From assembly GCF_026262505.1 (NCBI RefSeq), contig NC_067204.1, forward strand, positions 24,893,300 through 24,957,299: 64,000 nt of DNA, written 5' to 3'. The stretch comes from Trichomonas vaginalis G3 (lineage: Eukaryota; Parabasalia; Trichomonadida; Trichomonadidae). This document shows positions 42,386-50,000 of this stretch, piece by piece; position 1 is the first letter of the stretch, and each line of letters starts with the position of its first letter. The notes under the pieces were generated by a model. That model had not been told where the DNA came from. It did not search any database and saw nothing but the letters and a program-made list of their open reading frames with translations. A program made the translations under genes and the position numbers.

Positions 42386-45300
42386 TTAAATAAATGGCAT
42401 ACAACATCCATTTTCACAACATACAGCCTTAGTGTGTGCTCCTGTTAATGCAGTCTTACCGATTGTTAAGCGAGTCATTGACCCGTTTTTAAGTTGTAAA
42501 TTAATATTCTGACCATCAAATATCACTTTATCATTTATTATATCCAAATAATTTTTAGGTGTTAATTGTTTATTTTGTCGTAAACTAACTCCTTTCATTT
42601 TTTGTGCAATCTTTTTAAAATCACTTCCATCAATTGAACCGTTGAATGAAGTATAACACTTAGGACATAAAGCAACCATGTTATCACCTTGTTTCTCAAT
42701 TGCTAAACCCAATAACTTCTTCTCATGTGCTTTTTCTTCAGCTTTATTCTTTAATTTAGGTTTAAATTTCTCATTAAAACAAAGAAATCAAAAGGTGCGA
42801 ATTTGTAAATGTTTTTATCATAAAATTTTTTATCGGTTACAATTGCTTGAAATGCTTGAGTGTTAGGAAGATTTGGGTCGCCAGCGATTGCCCAATAAGA
42901 TGAATCAGTATCACCTTCAATGAAATGAAAACGATTAACATCCATGCATTTATACATAAAATCATAAATGAAAACCAAATACCAGTATTTTGCGTTATCT
43001 AAAGTGAAGAATGCCTCTTGTAAACATGTATCACATCTATAAAATCTATCTTTAAGCATCACTTGATACGTATCTTCACCTATTTCTCTTATGTTTTTAA
43101 ACTTATTTGACATACATGCAACGCGTGCCTTCTGTGCATTCATTATTTTAGTCTTTGCGTAATTTTGTGTATTCATTGCATCGTAACCATATGATCCATT
43201 AAGTGAAATCTTGCAAAATAAACTTTTTTCTTTATTTCCTTCTAATTCAGCCTTTTGTCTTTCGTTCATAAATTCGTTCGCAAATTCATTAAAACAAGTG
43301 TTTTTCGTAAATGTTAAAATTGATTGAAATGTCATCAATGATAAAATGAAATCTGTCTATTAGATACCAAAGATAATAAGAAGAAAATGGTTGATATTGG
43401 TTGTGTGTTGATGCTAACTGAGTTAATTTCTCTGTTTCTGGTCAACTGGTAGATTGTTTGATTTCATGTAATTATACATAAAACTGCCAATTGTTTTTTC
43501 ATCTGTGATAATATCTAAGTTTCTTATTGGTAAAAAGTTTATGTAATCATTAATGTATTTTTCATCAATGTGACCCTTTACTTCAGCCACGAATAAAGTA
43601 TTTTTCTTCTTAATTATTCCCAGTGCTTTTGCTTTCTTTGTTGCTGTATCACAAATGATAACACCATTCAATCTTCCCGGCATATACATTTTATGGTCAG
43701 TATATTGAATGAAATCATGAGGATTAGATGAAAATGATGAAGGATATAATGAATTAAAGTCAACACCAACGAAATGAGTCATAATGTTGGAAGTGTCCTC
43801 ATTTGATACAGTTTTAGTTTCTGGATTATATGAAAGTTTATTAATGTGCGTGATTCCTTTAAGATTTACTCTATGTTGAACATTTGATAAACCACCAGTA
43901 ATTCCATTACGGAGGATGTGATAAGCTTCAACTGAATCTAGAGTCATTGGTAAATTATTTTTTAATGTATAATTTCTTAAATTGATTCTTAAACGTTGAA
44001 CATCTTCATCTTTATTTGATTTTACGACATTGCAATAACAACACATTAACTGACAATTTTCTTTGGTATGTGGTTTTTCATTATCGATTCTATCTAATGT
44101 TGGTTTATTAGCATATGTAAACGCTTTACCACACATTTTGCATTTAGATGAAAGGATTAAATCGTGATAGTATTGATAGTCATCCATTGAAACATTGTTT
44201 TTAGTATCCCTTTCTGCTTTTTCATCTTGTTTCTTATATGAATCAATTTTATATTTCCAATACTTTTTTGTTAATTCAAAACTTGATTCCACATTTTCTT
44301 CTTCTGGATATGTTTCGTTAGGATTGAAGTTCTTATATGCTAACGCGTAACGAATCATTGATGCATTCGATGATAAAGAAAGATTATGAAGCATGTCAAT
44401 TTTATAAACAAATGTTTCTTCAATAATTTTATCAATTGGGTCAATCATAATTTCAACGTCTTTATTGCAATAATGAATAAAATATTCTAATCTATTCTCA
44501 AAATTTTTAGCATCATTGAGATATATTTGATAATCTGAATCGGATATTGTTTCTTGAGTTAATGCTGAATAAAATGAATCTTGAGTGAATGGTTCCACTT
44601 TATATAATTCATCTTCGTAATTTCCCATGTGATGAATTGATAAGGGAAAAAGGATTTAACACGTGATTTATTGTTTCCGAAATCTTGAGTGAATTGGTCT
44701 AATGTTCCACCCGCTATATAATTTCTGATGTCAATAAATCTTAATTCATATGGACAGTTTGTTTTCTTTACAATGATTTGCTTAAATTGAGAAGAAGAAC
44801 CCAGCATTGATTTTATTTTCCATTTTGCAGTGTTTAAATCACGAAGAATTAAATTTAAATCAAACTTTCCCGAATTAAAACCTATGATATTCACTTTATT
44901 GAATTCCTCATCTAGAAGTTCTTTAAATGCTTCCTTCTGTTTTTCATTTAATGTATGGGACAAAGTCCCCGCCGTTTGGTCCGTTTGCGGCTTCATTAAT
45001 TCTTCATATTGTTCAATATTTGATTTAGCAACTAATGAACAGGTTGAAAATAAAAATTCAATCCAATCAGAGATGAACGAATCACTTGATGTTAAGCAAA
45101 AATTCCTCGTAAATGTTTTATCGTGGTCTACGACCTTCGCGCTTCGGTCCGTTTGCGGCTTTATTTGACAGTTGATGATACCATAAATGGTTTTAAGTAA
45201 GCGTTCAAAGTTGCACATTCAGAAAGTTGAAGTTCTTCTTTAGTCTCTAATGTTTCGAAGTCAAAAGTAATATAATATCTTGTTGGTTTATAATATTCCT

Positions 45301-45887
45301 GCAAATTGTGAGCTAATAGCCATTGATATATCTTCTGTTTCGTGATATGTGGTGCATATGGTTGTGTGTTTTGCAATTGAACGTCTTGAATTAATCTTCC
45401 ATTATTTTCTTTACATTTCTCACAATGCTTTAAAAATCTTCTTTGGTTTTTCCTTTCTGGTCATCACGGATAGAATAACTTCTTCTTTGCAAAATGGCAA
45501 ACTTTATATCCTGTGAGTGCTTCAACGTCTGTATTCTGTCAGCGTGAAGTTTTCCACATGGACTCTGTGTTAATAAAATATTTACTGTTTCAAATTCTGG
45601 ATCTATCATTATTGATTCCACTAATGGAAAGTCTACCTTATTTATGTCTACGTCTTCTGGTTGAGGTCACAATAATAAAAATCAATATTAACGTTTAACA
45701 TTCTTGCTAACCTCTCACTTTCTGATGAAATGTCAAATCCTTCATATGCATCTATGGCTTCATTTAAATAACTTCTACGAGTTTTAGGATTAACACCATC
45801 AGGAATGTTATAGAAGCGTTTAAATAACCTTCTACCTTCGGCTCTTATTTGATTATCATTCATTTTAGCTGTTCCGTTTTTGTTCAT
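42386..45887 (-). pseudogene. Maverick protein-primed family-B DNA polymerase region, broken
   Basis: Reading leftward from 45,887. Exonuclease motif I (FDFETLE) is near 45,255 and a GKFDLNLILRDL motif II near 44,870. An HNH-like zinc module with CKMC, DRID and CCYCN is at about 44,020-44,155. Palm motif A (SLYPSSF) is near 43,740, motif B (NGSYGYDAM) near 43,180 and motif C (DTDSSYW) near 42,905. This is the pPolB of Mavericks, replicating the element from protein-primed ends. Several breaks (about five) divide the region, so it is a fossil. The HNH-like insertion between exonuclease and palm is unusual. Two GC-rich micro-palindromes lie within it (44,957-44,993 and 45,121-45,161). Confidence 0.85.
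44957..44993. repeat. GC-rich micro-palindrome plus repeat (Maverick polymerase region)
   Basis: GGGACAAAGTCCC (44,957-44,969) followed by GGTCCGTTTGCGGCTT (44,978-44,993); the latter 16 bases recur exactly at 45,146-45,161. Confidence 0.7.
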
Positions 45888-45950
45888 TTATGTAAGAATA
45901 AAAAATTAAAAAATAAATAAAAATAAAGTTTATTTTTTTAAAGTCCAGGG

Positions 45951-47057
45951 CTAAAGTCCATAAAATGAATTAAGAACACATAAATTTTTATCATCTGCGA
46001 CGTGACGAATACATTTTAATTTACTCAAGAATGCGTACCCTGATACATTAAATCTAATTCCTGTCTTATTTAATTTCACAACTTTGAAAAGGAATGTATG
46101 AATAGCTATAAAATGATGAGATGATGTTTTATGGGTTGCTTCCATTTTTTCTGAAATAAATGAATAAATATAATGTTTATAAGTTTTCATATCTTTTATA
46201 TTCTTAATAACGAATGGTATAGACCTTTCAACTTCGTCTTCCTTCGGTGCTGTTCTTTCATATGAAACATTATTAGTATCTTCAATAATGAAACCACAAT
46301 CGCATAAAATTTTATATGTACCAATTGTTTCTTTTGATATTTTATCTAACAAATCAAAAACTTTATCAACACCTGTACATTTATTTAAATAATAATTTGT
46401 GTAAATATCATGGTCTTCTTTCTTAATCGTATTTGTTGCATATGTTACATTTTTCAGTGCTTTTTTGAATTTTTCAGAATCAAGAGGAGGTGAAAGTAAT
46501 ATACATGGATAATCTCCATCGTCAATAAATTGTAACTTATGTTTATGAATAAATTTTGTGCCTTCTTCTGAAAGTGTTTCATCTATTTCACCATCTAATA
46601 AATTTTTAGTAGATTCCAAAAAGTAATTTTTATATCTTTCTTCATGAGATTTTTGAACTTCTGATTCTGAAGCTGGGATATTCATTAAACCCTCTACTTC
46701 ATTCTCATTATATTTTTCAACTTCTCTTAATTCCTTAATTTTTTCATCTATTTCATCTCTTATTTTTTCCAGTCTTTCAATTTCATCATATTCATCATCT
46801 TTAATCCGTTCTTCATAATATTCAGGGAAAACATCAGGTTCTTTAGGTTTTTCTTCTTCAGATGTGGGATATAAGAAATTTATAACATCATCTTTATTCA
46901 TTTTTCCATCATAATCTAAATCATTTAATAACTCCGCGAATTTTTGACAATTTCTTAAATAATATTTATTAACTTCATAACTCGTCTCCTCTAATATATC
47001 CTTTATTTCCTCGTTTGTGAATCCCAATTTTTTAACGTCGTTAGTCTTGACACTCAT
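45951..47057 (-). CDS. Maverick 368-residue hypothetical protein
   Basis: An acidic protein with a central coiled coil (DEIERLEKIRDEIDEKIKEL) and a C-terminal beta/helical region holding several His (HKTSSHHFIAIHTFLFKVVK). It stands upstream of the polymerase on the same strand, a position held by replication- or protease-type genes in some Mavericks, but I see no catalytic triad. Family unknown. A micro-palindromic GC-rich unit (45,941-45,959) lies at its 3' end. Confidence 0.5.
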   Translation of the reverse strand: MSVKTNDVKKLGFTNEEIKDILEETSYEVNKYYLRNCQKFAELLNDLDYDGKMNKDDVINFLYPTSEEEKPKEPDVFPEYYEERIKDDEYDEIERLEKIRDEIDEKIKELREVEKYNENEVEGLMNIPASESEVQKSHEERYKNYFLESTKNLLDGEIDETLSEEGTKFIHKHKLQFIDDGDYPCILLSPPLDSEKFKKALKNVTYATNTIKKEDHDIYTNYYLNKCTGVDKVFDLLDKISKETIGTYKILCDCGFIIEDTNNVSYERTAPKEDEVERSIPFVIKNIKDMKTYKHYIYSFISEKMEATHKTSSHHFIAIHTFLFKVVKLNKTGIRFNVSGYAFLSKLKCIRHVADDKNLCVLNSFYGL

Positions 47058-47347
47058 TTTCTTACGAATTAAAAAAATAAATTATTCAAAAAATATAAGA
47101 CATGAATTTTTAAAGTTTATTTTTTTTATTTTTTTTATTTCATTATGGTAGTTTATTTTTCATTCATGAATGATAATTATATCTGATTTCTTTTACTCTC
47201 TCATACATACTAGATTTGAAGAATTCAGAACATTTACCATAATCTCCTAAATGTTTTCTTATCCCCAACGTGTGCCAGTTATTATATGAAACTGAATAAA
47301 CTTTATCTTTATCTTTACACCTTTCATCACTTCCAATATATTTATAT

Positions 47348-47902
47348 CTCAGTTTTGATTTTGCATTTTCATATCATTAACGTTTAATAATTCACAGTCT
47401 TCCTTTTTAAATAAATGTTTAAGATATTCAGGATTTAATACTCTACGTTTATATGCTCCTAACTTAGTTCTAAAGGTTTTTCTACAAAATTTAGGAATTC
47501 CATCCTCTTTAATGTCATCAATGATTTCCATTTCATTATTTTCAATTTCTTCTTCTCGTTTATGAGGTCTTTGATTATGACTCCATTGATTCCATGAAAT
47601 TAAATATTCTTTATCATTATATTTATACCTCATTAGCTTATTTTGGCTTTCATATTCATTTAATAATTCACAATCTTCATTTTTAAATTGAAGTTTAACC
47701 CATTCAGGATTTAAACAATGTTTAATTAATCGCGGAATATCTGACATCATCTATATATAGCTTCTTTTATAAAAGATAAAAAAATAAATTATTTTAAAAT
47801 TAATGTTAATTTTTTAATGGTTTATAAATAAATATATTTTAATGCATCGTCTATATATAGATGTAACAAAAAAAGTCACTAAACCCGCACTCATCTACTA
47901 CT
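47348..47902 (-). repeat. Maverick right terminal inverted repeat
   Basis: Mirror of the left end, including the coding stretch (reading leftward from 47,750) and the paired CTATATATAG motifs (near 47,751 and 47,851). It abuts the GATTTC target duplication at 47,903. Coding-like sequence with similar Lys/Tyr/Asn-rich composition continues just inside this end to about 47,160. Confidence 0.95.
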
Positions 47903-47908
47903 GATTTC

Positions 47909-48023
47909 CAATTAATAATTGACTTTTTTTTTGTTAAATTTTGGGAATCTCTTTGGTATAAAACATTAAATCATAAAACGGATATCCAAAAATATTCTCA
48001 AAATATGGCGAAAAAAAATTTAG
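47909..48023. promoter_or_regulatory. Presumed promoter region of the TAF1B-like gene, next to the Maverick
   Basis: Only 115 bp separate the Maverick target duplication from the ATG at 48,024. The region is AT-rich without a clear TCA initiator, although CTCAAAAT (near 47,997) is a partial candidate. The insertion therefore lies in or just upstream of the gene's promoter. Confidence 0.4.
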
Positions 48024-49346
48024 ATGTCTTTTGGGTATTCTAGGACCAACACATACAGCCAAGAATACAGGACATCTGTAGGTGAATCAGAGAAGGCATT
48101 TCAATGTCCTAACTGTCAGCGATATAAAGTTACAAAACGTGAAGATGGTACATACATTTGTAACCATTGTAATTTTATTGCTGACATTCACGAAACTTAT
48201 GAAGATGTTGATATGGTTGGAACACAGGCAGATAGTACAACAAGATCTTTTCGTATTTCTCAAGCTTCTCAAGTTGATGAACAAAGAATTAACAAAGTTG
48301 TCATTGCTGAAGCTTTGCAATTAATGCTAGCAACTGAAGTAGTTTATGTCGAAAAGCTTTTGGGTATAAGTATTTCAGCTGAAGTTTACAACGTATTAAA
48401 TGCTTATCCAGGATTACTTAGATATCCTGTTTCAGACACGACATTTCCAAAAATACCACTAATTGTTCTTAGTGGCATACTTAGTAAAGGCATACCAGTT
48501 ACTCATTTCGATATGATTCATTGGATTACAACAGGAAAGATACCATATCGTTATCCATTAGATTATTTACCAAATTCGTTTGTCCAGAGATTGTCTACTG
48601 CAGAGCAAAAGGTTTTAAATCCAAAAATTATTAATCTACAATATTTTACTGTAGAATTATCACATTACGTCAAAGAAAAATTACTCCCTCTTCCAAATAT
48701 TAACTTGACACTATGGAGGATAGCTTCTTTTTTAAGATTACCAGAAGAATCATTTATAGAGTTTTGTACTGCTCTTTCTAAATCAAAAAGAATTGTAACG
48801 ATACCAGAAATGAACTTCGCGTTTGGTCGCGTCTCAGTTGAGCAAAAATGGTTCAAAATTACGACATTTATTAGAACAGCTTATGCAGCTCCTTTGGCGC
48901 TTGCTTTTTATGCACTTTGCCTTATCTACAGACTTGATGGAACTAACTGGATGCATCCTACGTTCAAGCACACAGGATTTCCAAGTTTTTCGGAGATTTC
49001 AAAATATATTCTCCAAAATGACAGAGTTATACCTGCATTTCCTACTGTTAGTACAGATGTTCCAGTTCTACACGCAGATCTCATGAAACGCTTGGAAAAC
49101 GCCGAATCTCTTCAAACAGAGATTTATCCAATAATTGTAAACGAAAAAGAAGGACTTGGAGAAGAATGTGAGATCCCATTCGAAGACATGACACTCGAAG
49201 ATCTCTCCAATGACAAGAGATTGATATTAAGATATTTAAGTGATTCGTTTGGCGTCAGTCAGTTATTGATTTTACAACAGTTCAATAAAATCGCCAAAAA
49301 GAGATATGGGTTTGTTCCATCAAGAAGTCCGAAAAATATTAATTAA
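48024..49346 (+). CDS. TAF1B/Rrn7-like RNA polymerase I transcription factor (TFIIB-like)
   Basis: A 440-residue protein with an N-terminal zinc ribbon (CPNC near residue 28 and CNHC near 46) followed by helical cyclin-like repeats. The block LLRYPVSDTTFPKIPLIVLS to DMIHWITTGKIPYRYPLDYLP (about residues 130-185) has the layout of TAF1B/Rrn7, whose I-W-G-IPY segment is a family feature. TAF1B/Rrn7 is the TFIIB-like subunit of the selectivity factor SL1/core factor and recruits RNA polymerase I to rDNA. The family normally has about 500-590 residues, so this is compact. Alternative: a divergent TFIIB. The gene sits 115 bp right of the Maverick's target duplication, so its promoter must be short or disturbed. 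Confidence 0.7.
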   Translation: MSFGYSRTNTYSQEYRTSVGESEKAFQCPNCQRYKVTKREDGTYICNHCNFIADIHETYEDVDMVGTQADSTTRSFRISQASQVDEQRINKVVIAEALQLMLATEVVYVEKLLGISISAEVYNVLNAYPGLLRYPVSDTTFPKIPLIVLSGILSKGIPVTHFDMIHWITTGKIPYRYPLDYLPNSFVQRLSTAEQKVLNPKIINLQYFTVELSHYVKEKLLPLPNINLTLWRIASFLRLPEESFIEFCTALSKSKRIVTIPEMNFAFGRVSVEQKWFKITTFIRTAYAAPLALAFYALCLIYRLDGTNWMHPTFKHTGFPSFSEISKYILQNDRVIPAFPTVSTDVPVLHADLMKRLENAESLQTEIYPIIVNEKEGLGEECEIPFEDMTLEDLSNDKRLILRYLSDSFGVSQLLILQQFNKIAKKRYGFVPSRSPKNIN

Positions 49347-49643
49347 TTTTTTTTTGTATTTTTATAGAATTATAATAGATAAAATAAACAACTTACCATG
49401 CCATTTAGTACTCATTTGCTTTTTCCGATTTAGCTCCTTGGGTTTACCAAATTTTTCAAATCATTTGCAATTTTAACGATCAGTATTGGATTATTTCATG
49501 ATCGAATGCTTTTTATATCCATGAACTATATCTTCGAAGTCATTTTGGACCATAGTTTAACCTTCGAAACCTATAAAATCGGTATAGAAAAGTTCCAAAA
49601 CAAAAAATTCTTGTTTGATGTAATACATCTCAATGTATAAAAT
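49347..49643. other. Intergenic spacer
   Basis: About 300 bp of AT-rich DNA between the TAF1B-like and subtilase genes. No gene or repeat recognised. Confidence 0.5.
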
Positions 49644-49988
49644 TTGGCTCATGATCAAATAATTCTAAGAAAAATTCTTGAGAGTCGCATTGAAAATTTA
49701 ATTTTCAAAGAAAATAAAATTGAAAGAAATATTTTATCTCGGAAATTTTATTTGAAAAGGGCCATGCTAAGAATAGATGAAAGAAGACAAAGACCAATAG
49801 TCCAAAGTCTACAACCAAATTATTCGTTCGGCTGGTTCTTTATAAGTAATCTTCTAAGTAAGCAGAATTCTAGTTTTATAAGTCTAGAAAGATTACTATC
49901 AGACAAAGTTACTCATCATTCCTATGTATCAGATCAAACCATGCTCGTTTATGTTACAGAAGAAGAATATTTCCGAATAAAAAAATAA
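49644..49988 (+). pseudogene. Open frame upstream of, and in frame with, the subtilase
   Basis: 114 codons open to a TAA at 49,986-49,988, in exactly the frame of the protease gene that starts at 50,001. It opens with a TTG, so any real start is an internal Met such as MLRIDERRQRP. The region has protein-like composition (SFGWFFISNLLSKQNSS, QTMLVYVTEEEYFRI) resembling a propeptide, but no signal peptide. Most likely it is the original N-terminus of the protease cut off by one stop; alternatively it is chance. There is no independent evidence for a separate gene. Confidence 0.4.
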
Positions 49989-50000
49989 AAAGATATCGAG

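Larger units (their letters stand above)
30348..47902. mobile_element. Maverick/Polinton element, full length, several genes broken
   Basis: A 17,555-bp virus-like DNA transposon. It is bounded by identical 6-bp target duplications GATTTC (30,342-30,347 and 47,903-47,908), the hallmark of Mavericks, and by ~556-bp terminal inverted repeats starting AGTAGTAGATGAGTGCGGG. It has the family's core set: retroviral-type integrase, protein-primed family-B DNA polymerase, packaging ATPase and capsid-like protein. It also carries a fibre-like gene and about a dozen small genes. The right-hand genes (integrase, polymerase) are on the minus strand and most of the left-hand ones on plus. The near-identical ends and exact duplication point to a recent insertion, yet about ten breaks interrupt the capsid, fibre and polymerase regions, so this copy is a fossil. 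The integrase, ATPase and several small genes look whole. No adenain-type protease was recognised. Confidence 0.95.

Noticed and set aside
45951-47057. Adenain/Ulp1-like protease of the Maverick
   Set aside because: His and Cys residues are present, but no catalytic triad pattern is visible.
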